A DNA stretch of 29,446 nucleotides from Candidatus Collierbacteria bacterium (GCA_003531665.1 DQFC01000012.1:1-29446), one strand, 5' to 3'. Positions 7,240 to 15,826 are shown, numbered from the stretch's first letter. The notes: a model not told the origin generated them from the letters alone. Program-made: numbers and translations.

Positions 7240-8901
7240 TTAACCAAAAGTGAAGGCGAAAACTTTAGTCCCCTTGGATCCAAAGTCGAGACGAAGAACA
7301 TGGGTGCCGGGATTCCCGCGAAGGTTTATAAGTTCATATAGCCGCGCCGTATCCAATAGTACTTTACCGTCGAAGACATCTTTTCCGGCAACATCGTCAC
7401 TGATGGTCATGCCGTCAAGGCTCACTGTTATAATGTCTGTCGGACTATTGGGCGTGATAACCAGAAAAACTTTATTGGCATAAAAATCTAATTCGAGTGA
7501 TGAACCGGGGCTACTTTCACCAAATTCATTTTCGATATTCCATTCTCCCAAATACTTAAAATCCGGCGAGAAGATTTTCATCCTGCTTTTCCCAAGATAG
7601 GTTTCCGGTGTCAATCTTATCCGAGGCGTTTGGTCGGGCATAGATAGAATCTCCTGCGGCACGGGTCGACCTGTTTCAGCCAATAATGTTTGAATCGCCT
7701 TTTCGGTTTCGGCATACAGACCTTCTCCACTGTGCTGATACCTGAGATGACCATCTTTGTCGATCAGATACTTGGCTGGCCAGTAGTTGTTGCTAAAGTT
7801 GTTCCAGGTTGAGTAACTGTTGTCCTGAGCTACCGGATAGTTTACCCCAAACATCTTTATGGCATTTTGGACATTTTCCGTTTTCTTTTCGAATTCAAAT
7901 TCCGGTGTGTGGACTCCAATTACGACCAATCCGTCAGCTTTATATTTCTCGTACCATCCAGTCACAAAGGGTAGTGTGCGGATACAGTTAATACAAGAAT
8001 AGGTCCAAAAATCAACCAAAACGACTTTGCCCTTGAGTGTGTTGAGGTTCAACGGCGAAGAATTTAACCAGTGATCTATCCCAACAAAATCAGGTGCTTT
8101 TCCCAAATCGGGTAGGAAGGATAAGTCCTTTGAGGAAGTTCGGCTTTCCGTACCTGTTAATCGGTTTAATTGCTCTTGAACTTGATTGCTCTGCTCTATC
8201 TTATAAATTAACTCTGAATAACCGGGAAAGAAATTTAGTAGCCTTGCCTGAAGAACTCTATCGTAACCAGTCCAGATTAACAGAGCTGTAGCAATTATAA
8301 TTACTCCGAATAACTGCTGAATTCTACCGGTAAATGGTGAAAGTATACGGCTTTTAGAGAGCAGATTGCTACCAAACGTGGCAAATAAAAGCAAAGGAAT
8401 TCCCGTTCCCATCATATAGACGAATGTTATAAGAACAACTTGTGAATTAACCGATCTGGTGGTGGATAGCGCGGCGATAGTGGCCAGAATTGGACCGGCA
8501 CAGGGGGACCAAACTACGCCAAGACTCATGCCGGTGATAATTCCACCCCAGAATCCTGATCCAGAACTCAATCTTCCACGGAAAATATTACTGATGCGTG
8601 AAGTGTACCCCTCCAAGAAGGCAGAAAGTTTAGGAATTATCAACGTCAAACCGAGAATGCCGATAATGGCAACGGCAAGTAATCTAAGAATGTCAGGATC
8701 GAAGTGAAATAGCTTGACCAAATAGGAAATACTGAGGGTAAGAACTGAGAAGCTGAGAAGAATTCCTGCGACAACTCCTAAAGGACGATGACGGCCACCG
8801 GTGGAGGAAGTGGTGAGAATGATAGGTAGTATCGGCCAAATGCAAGGCGCCAGTATAGTGAGAAGTCCGGACACAAAGGCAACAATTAGGAGCACTAGCA
8901 T
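7240..8901 (-). CDS. dipZ: DipZ-type CcdA-thioredoxin fusion
   Basis: A 553-residue fusion protein. The first ~220 residues form a CcdA-like membrane domain with the two paired cysteines in LAPCIWP (Cys20) and WSPCAGP (Cys134). A TlpA-like thioredoxin domain follows, with active site YSCINC (Cys303, Cys306) and the cis-proline region YWPAKYLID. A C-terminal beta-sandwich starts near residue 425 (ETYLGKSRM) and ends in FAFTFG. This order is that of DipZ, which moves reducing power from cytoplasmic thioredoxin to outer proteins. ATG 8901 is chosen because TATACT sits six nt upstream; the in-frame TTG at 8919 lies upstream of that box. It heads a run with the sugar dehydrogenase and the DoxX-like gene. 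Confidence 0.9.
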   Translation of the reverse strand: MLVLLIVAFVSGLLTILAPCIWPILPIILTTSSTGGRHRPLGVVAGILLSFSVLTLSISYLVKLFHFDPDILRLLAVAIIGILGLTLIIPKLSAFLEGYTSRISNIFRGRLSSGSGFWGGIITGMSLGVVWSPCAGPILATIAALSTTRSVNSQVVLITFVYMMGTGIPLLLFATFGSNLLSKSRILSPFTGRIQQLFGVIIIATALLIWTGYDRVLQARLLNFFPGYSELIYKIEQSNQVQEQLNRLTGTESRTSSKDLSFLPDLGKAPDFVGIDHWLNSSPLNLNTLKGKVVLVDFWTYSCINCIRTLPFVTGWYEKYKADGLVVIGVHTPEFEFEKKTENVQNAIKMFGVNYPVAQDNSYSTWNNFSNNYWPAKYLIDKDGHLRYQHSGEGLYAETEKAIQTLLAETGRPVPQEILSMPDQTPRIRLTPETYLGKSRMKIFSPDFKYLGEWNIENEFGESSPGSSLELDFYANKVFLVITPNSPTDIITVSLDGMTISDDVAGKDVFDGKVLLDTARLYELINLRGNPGTHVLRLDFGSKGTKVFAFTFG

Positions 8902-8907
8902 AAAAAT

Positions 8908-8947
8908 AGTATAGAGCAAAGAACTAAACGCTGTCTAAGTGTATAAT
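8908..8947. promoter_or_regulatory. Divergent promoter pair, dipZ and Nudix regulator
   Basis: Minus strand: TATACT at 8908-8913 ends six nt before the dipZ ATG (8901). Plus strand: TATAAT at 8942-8947 ends six nt before the Nudix gene ATG (8954). Both genes would be leaderless and the start codons are only 52 nt apart, so one bound protein could affect both. Confidence 0.65.
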
Positions 8948-8953
8948 GGACAC

Positions 8954-9628
8954 ATGAAGGACAAATACGATGCCACCAAGTACGAAAGACCGTCGGTAAC
9001 GGTCGATGTTTTATTATTTACCGTAGAAGATAACGAGTTAAAAGTTTTGCTGGTGAAGAGAGATGAAGCTCCTTTTGAAGACTCTTGGGCTCTACCCGGT
9101 GGTTTTGTAAAAATGAACGAATCTTTAGACGAAGCTGCTGATAGAGAACTTTCCGAAGAAACGGGTGTAAGAAACCTTTACCTAGAACAGCTCTACACTT
9201 TCGGAAATCCAAATAGAGATCCGCGAACCCGCGTAATTACGATCACCTATATGGCACTGACCGCTAAGTCGGAATGGAAACTGAAATCATCGGGTGATGT
9301 GAAAGAGGCAAAATTTTTCTCAGTTGGCAAGCTTCCAAAACTTGCTTTTGACCATACTGAAATAATTAAATATGGCCTACAAAGACTTCGAAACAAACTG
9401 GGCTATACCAATATTGTTTTGGGCTTATTACCAGGGTCATTTACCCTAACTGAGCTTCAAAGAGTTTATGAGATAATTCTTAAGACAAAGATAGATAAGC
9501 GGAATTTTAGAAAAAAGATATTGTCTACCGGGTTAATAGTGGCTTCCGGGAAAAAACTCGAAGGAATTGCTCATCGTCCTGCCATGCTGTATAGTTTCAA
9601 AAATAAAAAGGTGGTCATCACAGACTAG
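8954..9628 (+). CDS. NrtR-like Nudix protein with winged-helix C-terminus
   Basis: A 224-residue protein. Residues 14-140 are a Nudix domain; the Nudix box at residues 50-72 is complete (Gly50, Glu56, Arg64-Glu65, Glu68-Glu69, Gly71). Residues 150-224 resemble the C-terminal winged helix of the NrtR family of NAD-metabolism repressors (TLTELQRVYEIIL, then NFRKKIL, then HRPAMLYSF). In this family the Nudix domain senses ADP-ribose or related compounds, often with catalysis lost; here the catalytic pattern is intact, so it may hydrolyse as well as regulate. The longer start at GTG 8939 would read through the TATAAT box, so ATG 8954 is chosen. It is divergent from dipZ, a possible target. No NAD genes are visible. 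Confidence 0.82.
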   Translation: MKDKYDATKYERPSVTVDVLLFTVEDNELKVLLVKRDEAPFEDSWALPGGFVKMNESLDEAADRELSEETGVRNLYLEQLYTFGNPNRDPRTRVITITYMALTAKSEWKLKSSGDVKEAKFFSVGKLPKLAFDHTEIIKYGLQRLRNKLGYTNIVLGLLPGSFTLTELQRVYEIILKTKIDKRNFRKKILSTGLIVASGKKLEGIAHRPAMLYSFKNKKVVITD

Positions 9629-9631
9629 GTA

Positions 9632-9637
9632 TATAAT
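9632..9637 (+). promoter_or_regulatory. -10 hexamer for the small membrane protein gene
   Basis: TATAAT just after the Nudix stop codon would give a leader of about 37 nt that carries the GGAGG Shine-Dalgarno. No good -35 is visible at the expected distance. Confidence 0.5.
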
Positions 9638-9680
9638 ACGACTGTAGTTTGACAACAATCTTTTCTTGTGGAGGTTTTGC

Positions 9681-9968
9681 ATGAGCTGGAAAAAAATCGG
9701 TATCTTTCTGGCGCAGATATTTGTGATCAGTATGGTTTTGGGTTTTCTTGCTGTGACCGTCTTTCCAGTGATTGCCTGTTCTCTAGCCGCTGTCTACGGA
9801 ACCTGCCAAGGTGGTAATCTGATAGGTTTCGGGGTGGCCCAGAGCGTGTACACCTTAATCGTTCTGATACTCTTCGCGCTTCCTGCGTGGGTAAAAAATC
9901 ACGAACTGAATGAGGACCTCAAAATGCTACTTGAGGATGAGAAGCCTAAGACTGAATGCGATCGATAA
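9681..9968 (+). CDS. Small two-helix membrane protein, unknown
   Basis: A 95-residue protein with two hydrophobic segments (about residues 7-33 and 49-70) and a charged cytoplasmic tail rich in Glu and Lys. Two cysteines lie in the loop between the helices (near residues 33 and 42), which could form a disulfide outside the membrane. The start is ATG 9681, placed six nt after a strong GGAGG at 9670-9674; a TTG 15 nt upstream would lie before the ribosome site. It has its own -10 and a strong terminator, so it is a single-gene unit. I recognise no family. Confidence 0.8.
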   Translation: MSWKKIGIFLAQIFVISMVLGFLAVTVFPVIACSLAAVYGTCQGGNLIGFGVAQSVYTLIVLILFALPAWVKNHELNEDLKMLLEDEKPKTECDR

Positions 9969-9987
9969 GTTGGGTATAGTAATCAAA

Positions 9988-10013
9988 CCCCCGAGATTTC
10001 GGGGGATTTTTTT
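9988..10013 (+). terminator. Rho-independent terminator
   Basis: CCCCCGA (9988-9994) pairs with TCGGGGG (9999-10005) around a 4-nt loop and is followed by seven T's after one A. It closes the gene at 9681-9968. Confidence 0.92.
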
Positions 10014-10042
10014 ATACTAAATTTTATAAAAATTGCGAATAG

Positions 10043-10071
10043 TTGACAAACTAATTCCCATGACTTAATAA
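10043..10071 (+). promoter_or_regulatory. Promoter of the exported-protein gene
   Basis: A consensus TTGACA (10043-10048), a 17-nt spacer and TAATAA (10066-10071) would start transcription about 20 nt before ATG 10099. A second, weaker hexamer TAAATT seven nt before the ATG would instead give a leaderless message. Confidence 0.5.
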
Positions 10072-10098
10072 TTGATGTATTAGCATAAATTAATAGAC

Positions 10099-11514
10099 AT
10101 GGCACAAAAAAGCCCCAAAAATAAGAAAAACCTCTTTGTCGGTCTTGGCAAGATGTTCCTGCTCATTTTGATTGTTTCAATCCTTGGAGTAGTGGTGTAC
10201 GCAGCACAACAAGGAAAAGATTTCAGAGGTAAAGCCGCAGAAGTAAAATGTGTCCCCAATGTTGATGGTGAATGTGTTGAACCTGTCTCAGCGGGTAGCG
10301 CCGGGGTCCTCGACGCCGGTGTCACAGCAAGCGATAATGTGTTGTTACCCGGATCAAAAACGGTTGCCAGCTGTCAGAAACAAGTCTTTCTTAAAGTCGA
10401 CTATACAGGAACTTATTGCAAACCACCCAGACCTTGTGAAAATGTCCAACCTCGAACTAGTGTTGGATGGGTAGGTGACGGAACAACCGGGTCGCCTTTT
10501 AAGATTTATGGAGATATGGCCATGATTCCATTAACTGATTCCAAAGGAGTATGGATTCATGATGATCCCCTCTATCGATCTAATCTTAAGGTCAATGGGC
10601 TTGGACTGACGAGAATTGGAGATGGTCGAATTCTACTGTCGCATGCTACATCCGTGATAAAAGAACCTCCTAGAGATCTTACCAGGCCATTTCAAGCCAT
10701 AGACGCTGTCATGTACTTAACTGGTGCTACCACGAAAGCCTTTACCAATGGTGATTTAGGGATTGCTCCCGATCAACCCATTCTTAATAATGGAAGGATA
10801 CCGGGCCACTATGTAGACTATCCTTTTGACGGCGAATGGGCCACTCCACCTAACTTTAACAATATTCCCGATAAATCATGTTGTGGTGGGGATGAGGTAA
10901 CGTGGTCAGAAGGTGGTTCAAATTGGGCTCACTATACCAGAATTGGTTGGCCGGGTGATGACTACATCATGACTCTCAAGTGTCCCGAGAAACCAATAAC
11001 TGTTAAATGTGATCTTTATCCCATTGCTCTCAACAAAGAAACAGTGGCGAACGCTAAAATTGGGCAAGTTTTATCCGACATCTGGAACGGGACAGGTAGT
11101 GGTAGTTTTGGTTGGTTAACTTGGGCGGGTAGTGTCAGTGAGCCAACTCTATCAACCAGCCTGACACCTCCAGGTGATAGTAAAACCTATGTAAACCCAA
11201 AAAATTCCAGTGATCACATTGTCTCTGTCGGAGATTGGATCAAGACCAAGCCGGGAGTTAGTAATTCCTCAGGTGTTAGATCGGCTCTTGATACTCTTAA
11301 AACACAAGACATAATTGTTCCGGTTTGGGACGAATCATCTTGCCAAGGTGGTAGCAACAACCAATATAAGACTTGGAACTATGCCAAGGTACGTATAAAT
11401 AGCTATGATCTGGCAGGCAAGAAATCCGGTGGTACGGGTAATTCCTGCAACGACAAACCTGGTACCAATAAAATTACCGCTACGTTCAAGGGGTTCGTGA
11501 ATTGCGAACAGTAA
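10099..11514 (+). CDS. Large membrane-anchored exported protein with pilus-associated-type C-terminal domain
   Basis: A 471-residue protein with a lysine-rich start, one membrane segment at about residues 14-35, then a short linker ending in RGKAAE, a style I associate with surface proteins of Microgenomates. The outer part is Gly/Ser/Asn-rich with about 14 cysteines. The C-terminal ~165 residues (from KCDLYPIALN) contain GSFGWLTWAGS, TPPGDSKTYVNP, IVSVGDWI and an IIVPVWDE stretch. This motif order recalls a domain found in TadG-like and other secreted proteins of Chloroflexi and CPR bacteria; that is recollection only. The middle ~200 residues are unrecognised. It has its own promoter and a bidirectional terminator and is probably a surface protein. 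Confidence 0.75.
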   Translation: MAQKSPKNKKNLFVGLGKMFLLILIVSILGVVVYAAQQGKDFRGKAAEVKCVPNVDGECVEPVSAGSAGVLDAGVTASDNVLLPGSKTVASCQKQVFLKVDYTGTYCKPPRPCENVQPRTSVGWVGDGTTGSPFKIYGDMAMIPLTDSKGVWIHDDPLYRSNLKVNGLGLTRIGDGRILLSHATSVIKEPPRDLTRPFQAIDAVMYLTGATTKAFTNGDLGIAPDQPILNNGRIPGHYVDYPFDGEWATPPNFNNIPDKSCCGGDEVTWSEGGSNWAHYTRIGWPGDDYIMTLKCPEKPITVKCDLYPIALNKETVANAKIGQVLSDIWNGTGSGSFGWLTWAGSVSEPTLSTSLTPPGDSKTYVNPKNSSDHIVSVGDWIKTKPGVSNSSGVRSALDTLKTQDIIVPVWDESSCQGGSNNQYKTWNYAKVRINSYDLAGKKSGGTGNSCNDKPGTNKITATFKGFVNCEQ

Positions 11515-11535
11515 GGTTAGAAGAATCAGTGCAAA

Positions 11536-11561
11536 GAAAACCCTCCACTTCGGAGGGTTTT
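11536..11561. terminator. Bidirectional terminator
   Basis: AACCCTCC (11538-11545) pairs with GGAGGGTT (11551-11558), extended by A/T pairs on both flanks, with T-runs on either strand. It lies between the convergent stops at 11514 and 11564 and can serve both the exported-protein gene and rplS. Confidence 0.9.
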
Positions 11562-11563
11562 TG

Positions 11564-12091
11564 TTAGCGGACGAAGACCTTTTCTTTACGGACGATTTTC
11601 TTTGGACCCTTTTTGACCTTTTTCACCTTAACAACATCAACCTTAGGAGCGTTTTTCACTTTCAGAGTCTCAGGCTTGGATCTTTCTTCTTTAAGGACGG
11701 TTTCAGAGATTTCTTTTGTGGCCTCAACAGGGACCTCGACTTCGGCCTTCTGGCCCTTCTTAACAAAAACATCCTTGATTTTGGTAGCCTTCTTACCCAA
11801 GAGATCCCTGAGATAATAAAGCTTGGCCCTTCTTACCTTACCTTTTTTGACAATTTCAATACCGGTGATGGTAGGGGTGTTGATAGGGAGAATTTTTTCG
11901 ACACCAATGCCTCCGGTGGCAATTTTGCGCACAATAAAGTTTTTACCTTCGCCGGTGCCACGAATGGCGATAACGATACCTTGAAAAATCTGAATACGCG
12001 TTTTTTCTCCCTCTTTGACGGCTAGAGAGACCTTAATTGTGTCTCCGACTCCGAAGCCGATTTTGTCCTGCCATTTGATTTGATTTGCCAT
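11564..12091 (-). CDS. rplS: Ribosomal protein L19 with long basic tail
   Basis: A 175-residue protein. Residues 1-112 are a normal L19 core with the GDTIKVSLAVKEGEKTRIQ stretch, FQGIVIAIRGTG, and VRRAKLYYLRDLLGKKA. The last ~60 residues are an extra tail rich in Lys, Val and Glu, beyond the usual length of about 115. L19 sits at the 30S-50S interface of the ribosome. The start has TATAAC ending seven nt before the ATG and no Shine-Dalgarno. A hairpin lies 44-75 nt upstream of the start, in the gap after dnaE. Confidence 0.95.
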   Translation of the reverse strand: MANQIKWQDKIGFGVGDTIKVSLAVKEGEKTRIQIFQGIVIAIRGTGEGKNFIVRKIATGGIGVEKILPINTPTITGIEIVKKGKVRRAKLYYLRDLLGKKATKIKDVFVKKGQKAEVEVPVEATKEISETVLKEERSKPETLKVKNAPKVDVVKVKKVKKGPKKIVRKEKVFVR

Positions 12092-12098
12092 TTTTTTG

Positions 12099-12104
12099 GT
12101 TATA
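12099..12104 (-). promoter_or_regulatory. -10 hexamer, leaderless start of rplS
   Basis: TATAAC on the minus strand ends seven nt before the rplS ATG at 12091. Confidence 0.5.
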
Positions 12105-12119
12105 TTATTTACAACATAA

Positions 12120-12166
12120 GAGCTTGCTCCTTACGATGGAGATAATGGTTATTATCTTTTTCCATC
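12120..12166 (-). repeat. Hairpins upstream of rplS
   Basis: On the minus strand, GATGGA...TCCATC and GATAAT...ATTATC form one interrupted stem with an AACC loop (12135-12166). A small GAGC-GCTC palindrome lies at 12120-12129, closer to the gene. There is no T-run, so this is not a standard terminator for dnaE. It may be a leader element if transcription starts further upstream, for example at the TATAAT at 12224-12229 (minus strand). Confidence 0.45.
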
Positions 12167-12267
12167 TTCAGTCCGCTTCCTCTTATAATCGCTCACAGCT
12201 CGCTTTAGCTTCGCTATGATGCTTGATTATAGCCCCTTCGCGCTTACGCGTGACGAGTACGTCAATT

Positions 12268-15200
12268 TTACCAGCCTTGAAGGGTTTTTTCCACCTGTTT
12301 CTCCAGAAATTGAGTGTAATCCACCTTATAGGGTAGGGTTATCTTTTTTAGATTGTTCCCCGACTCAATGGCCACGACAATTTCATGGTCACCCGGATGA
12401 CCCTTAAGAAGGTCACTAATCTGTTGCATTACACCCTTCGGAGTACCCGACTTAATGAAAATTTCGTGGATCATGTCTCTTGGTGTCTTCTTGGTGTCAA
12501 TAACAGTGCCTGATTCGACCACAATCTGGAGTCTATCCTCTCGGTTGTCAACCTTACCTTTGATGAGAAGCGGTGAGTCTTCGTGCCAGAGTTCGGGGTT
12601 TTCAGCGTAAAGTTTTGGGAAAATGATGCAATCGATGGTGCCGGTATCATCTTGAAGAGTTACGAAGGCCATTTTGGAGTTATTTTTCTTGGTGTTGACG
12701 AGCTTTTCCCGACTGATGACTCCAGCAAGAGTAACTGTCTGATTGAGGTGAAGAGTGGGATCTAGTTGGGAAATCTTGTGAGTAATCAAATCAGATACTA
12801 TTCTGACAATTTTTTTAACAGGATTGTCAGAAAGATAGAATCCCAATAGTTCCTTTTCAAGTTTTAGCTTGTCTTCCAAGGGCATCTCGGGAATGTTTGG
12901 GAGATTGTCGGTAATATTATCCACACTCGTAGAGCCGAAGAGACTGACCTGACTATCGCCATTTTTCTTTTGCTGTCTTACAGAGTTGTCACGGATCACA
13001 GGAAATGCCGCCAAAAGCTGGGATCGATTTCCGAAGCGGTCAAGGGCACCGGCTTTTATTAGAGATTCAGTTACTCTTTTATTTACCTTTTGCAGATCTA
13101 CTTTCTTCAAAAATTCAGTGAATGAAACAAATAAACTATCTTTTCTGGCGTCCAATATTGCGGTAATGGCAGAAGTTCCAACGTTCTTTATTGCAGACAA
13201 ACCAAACCGGATGGCTTTCCCTGAATTTCTAGCTCTACCCTCCAGAAGTATTTGATCTTCCGGTAAATCGATTACCGTGAAATCCGTAAGAGACTCGTTG
13301 ACGTCTGGGGGCAACACCTTGATCCCAAGTTTTTCGCATTCCGAGATTGCTTGGACTATCTTGTCCGTATCTCCCGCTTCGACTGACATTAGAGCGGTCA
13401 TATACTCAACAGGATAATGAGCCTTAATATAGGCAGTCCAGTAAGCCACGATACCATAGGAAGCAGCGTGAGCTTTGTTAAAACCGTAGGCGGCAAATGT
13501 TTCAATTTGTTTGAACAATTCTTCTGCCTTTTCTCTGGGAATACTTGAATGTGTGACACAACCTTCTACAAACTTGGAGTGTTGGGCCTCCATTTCGGAG
13601 ACAATTTTCTTTCCTATGGCCTTTCGAAATTTATCAGCCTCTTCCCAGTTGTAGCCTGCTAATTGAATTGCCATAATAAGAACATCATCTTGGTAAGTAA
13701 TGATGCCATAGGATTGATCGAGTATTTTTTCAAGTCCAGGTACAAAATAGGATATTTTGCTTGAGTCGTGTTTCCTGACGATGTATTCGGGTATGCTACC
13801 CATAGGACCTGGGCGATAAAGAGCTACCATGGCCATAACATCTTCGATTCTTTCCGGTTTGAGATCTATCAAATATTTTGTCATTCCCCCTCCAGCCAAT
13901 TGAAAAACACCAAAAGTTTCCCCCCTGGCTAGCATCTCAAAAGTTTGTGTATCATCCAGAGGAATCTTCTTGATATTTATTTTGACGTTATAAAGTTCCT
14001 CAACCAGCTTAACGGCATTGGCCAAAATTGTTAAGTTGGCAATTCCCAAAATATCGAGTTTGATCAAACCTACGTCCTCACAGGCATGCATCTCATATTG
14101 AGTAATGACTCGATCTCCCCCACCGGTTTCCTGCTGAAGGGGGGTGAAATTAACCAAGTCATCCGGTCCGACAATTACAGCGGCGGCGTGAACGGAAATG
14201 TGTCGAGCATTCCCCTCCACTTTTTGGGCCATGTCCAGCAGTTGTTTGATCTCGGGATCGTTGTCCTTCATTTTTTGTAGTTCTGGAGTGATTTCTAGAG
14301 CTTTTTTTAAAGTCATGGGGAATCCCTGACTTCCTTCGGGAATGGTCTTTGAGATTTTATCTACCTTCGAGTAGGGCATCCCCATGACACGGCCGATATC
14401 CCTAACAGCGGCTCTGGCCTTCATGGTTCCGAACGTACAAATCTGACCCACTTTTTCCTTGCCATAGGTGTCCGCCAGGTAGTGAATGAGGGCATCACGA
14501 TGGATATCAGCCACGTCCAGATCAATATCTGGAGGGGAAGGTCGAAAAGGATTTAGGAACCTCTCAAAGGGTAACCTAAAATACAAGGGGTCAACTGTCG
14601 TGATTCCAACGCAATAAGAAACCAGAGAACCGGCTGCGGACCCTCTGGTGTTGGTGTAAATTCCGGATTCGTTGGCAAAATTTACAATTCCGGACTCGAG
14701 CAAAAAATAAGGCGAGTAACCTTTTTTTTCGATAACACCGAGCTCATAATTTAATCTTTCTTTTTGTTCCTCGTTGACAGAACCAAAAATTTCTTTGCAC
14801 CCATCGTAAGCCCTTTCTCTAAGAACTTCTCCGGCTGTTTTACCTGAAGGCAAGTTTAGCTTGGGAAAATACCATTCACCAAGTTTTATTTTTACGTCGC
14901 AACGATCCGAAATTTTTTGGGTATTGTCGACAGTTTCGGGTAAGTCTTTAAATTCGGCCACCATCTCATCCGGACTTTTTAAGTAAAAATCGGGAGTGTC
15001 GACAAATCGAAGACGATTTGTGTCTTCGAGCATTTTCCCGGTCTGGATGCAAACCAAAGCATCTTGAGCGGCGGCGTCTTCTTGATTTATATAATGCGAA
15101 TCGTTTGTGGCAATCATAGGGATTCCTAACTCCCTTGAAAGTTTTATTAGACCGGCTTCGGCCTTCTGTTCGTTTTGATAGTAATCTAAAAGCTTTGGTT

Positions 15201-15771
15201 TGATCTCAGCCGGAACCGAAGAGTGGAGAGCATAACGATCATAATGATGTCTCTGGAGTTCGATAAAGATATTTTCAGACCCGAAGATTTGTTCGTATTC
15301 GAGAAGCTCCTTCTTGGCTGATTCCATACCTTCTTCAATCAACAACTTCTGAACTCTACCGGCGGGACATGCGGTGGTACAAATAATGCCTTTCGAGTAT
15401 TTGACGAGCGTCTCCTTGTCCACCCGAGGTTTGTAATAGAAACCCTCAGTTTGACCAATCGTTACGATCTTCATAAGATTCTGATAACCCTCGAAATTTT
15501 CGGCTAATAAAATTAAGTGATTGGCGTCGGACTTGGTTTTGTCGAAGCGAGAGCCTTTCGCCAAATATATTTCACAGCCAAGGATGGGTTTGATCTCTTC
15601 CTTCGTGGCTTTTTTATAAAACTCAATTGCACCATACATCGAACCATGGTCCGTGATTGCGATAGCAGTTTGTCCAAACTCCTTTGTTTTGGCGATGAGT
15701 TTGCCAATTTTACTTAGCCCATCCAAAAGGGAGAATTCTGTGTGCGTATGGAGATGGGTAAACTTTGGCAT
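12268..15771 (-). CDS. dnaE: DNA polymerase III alpha subunit
   Basis: A 1167-residue replicative polymerase. In order: an N-terminal PHP domain that starts FTHLHTHTEFSLLDG and keeps its metal-binding pattern (TDHG, CEIYLA, NDSHY), so proofreading by this domain is possible; the polymerase palm with the PDIDLDVAD motif and the third catalytic Asp in GLIKLDILG; fingers and the helix-hairpin-helix region; a clamp-binding motif QVSLFGS near residue 970; and a C-terminal OB fold (VTLAGVISREKL to GTIDCIIFP). Length matches DnaE1-type enzymes. Start ATG 15771 has no Shine-Dalgarno; a TAAGAT box is nine nt upstream. It is divergent from the orphan at 15827. No intein or break is visible. Confidence 0.97.
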   Translation of the reverse strand: MPKFTHLHTHTEFSLLDGLSKIGKLIAKTKEFGQTAIAITDHGSMYGAIEFYKKATKEEIKPILGCEIYLAKGSRFDKTKSDANHLILLAENFEGYQNLMKIVTIGQTEGFYYKPRVDKETLVKYSKGIICTTACPAGRVQKLLIEEGMESAKKELLEYEQIFGSENIFIELQRHHYDRYALHSSVPAEIKPKLLDYYQNEQKAEAGLIKLSRELGIPMIATNDSHYINQEDAAAQDALVCIQTGKMLEDTNRLRFVDTPDFYLKSPDEMVAEFKDLPETVDNTQKISDRCDVKIKLGEWYFPKLNLPSGKTAGEVLRERAYDGCKEIFGSVNEEQKERLNYELGVIEKKGYSPYFLLESGIVNFANESGIYTNTRGSAAGSLVSYCVGITTVDPLYFRLPFERFLNPFRPSPPDIDLDVADIHRDALIHYLADTYGKEKVGQICTFGTMKARAAVRDIGRVMGMPYSKVDKISKTIPEGSQGFPMTLKKALEITPELQKMKDNDPEIKQLLDMAQKVEGNARHISVHAAAVIVGPDDLVNFTPLQQETGGGDRVITQYEMHACEDVGLIKLDILGIANLTILANAVKLVEELYNVKINIKKIPLDDTQTFEMLARGETFGVFQLAGGGMTKYLIDLKPERIEDVMAMVALYRPGPMGSIPEYIVRKHDSSKISYFVPGLEKILDQSYGIITYQDDVLIMAIQLAGYNWEEADKFRKAIGKKIVSEMEAQHSKFVEGCVTHSSIPREKAEELFKQIETFAAYGFNKAHAASYGIVAYWTAYIKAHYPVEYMTALMSVEAGDTDKIVQAISECEKLGIKVLPPDVNESLTDFTVIDLPEDQILLEGRARNSGKAIRFGLSAIKNVGTSAITAILDARKDSLFVSFTEFLKKVDLQKVNKRVTESLIKAGALDRFGNRSQLLAAFPVIRDNSVRQQKKNGDSQVSLFGSTSVDNITDNLPNIPEMPLEDKLKLEKELLGFYLSDNPVKKIVRIVSDLITHKISQLDPTLHLNQTVTLAGVISREKLVNTKKNNSKMAFVTLQDDTGTIDCIIFPKLYAENPELWHEDSPLLIKGKVDNREDRLQIVVESGTVIDTKKTPRDMIHEIFIKSGTPKGVMQQISDLLKGHPGDHEIVVAIESGNNLKKITLPYKVDYTQFLEKQVEKTLQGW

Positions 15772-15813
15772 GACTTACCTATCTTACGAGAGATATCCGA
15801 TTCTGTCACTTGG

Positions 15814-15819
15814 TATAAT
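15814..15819 (+). promoter_or_regulatory. Consensus -10, leaderless start of the 15827 gene
   Basis: TATAAT ends seven nt before ATG 15827. It lies in the 55-nt divergent gap with dnaE. The open frame extends upstream into dnaE, but this box sets the start. Confidence 0.65.
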
Positions 15820-15826
15820 TTCCACC

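Noticed and set aside
8939..8953. Upstream GTG start for the Nudix gene
   Set aside because: It would place the coding start before the TATAAT box; ATG 8954 fits the local start geometry.
9649..9654. TTGACA as a -35 for the gene at 9681
   Set aside because: No -10 lies about 17 nt downstream; the position falls on the ribosome site. It lies inside the leader made from the upstream TATAAT.
12105..12267. tRNA or other known RNA gene in the dnaE-rplS gap
   Set aside because: No cloverleaf or TPsiC-type loop can be formed; only two hairpins are seen.
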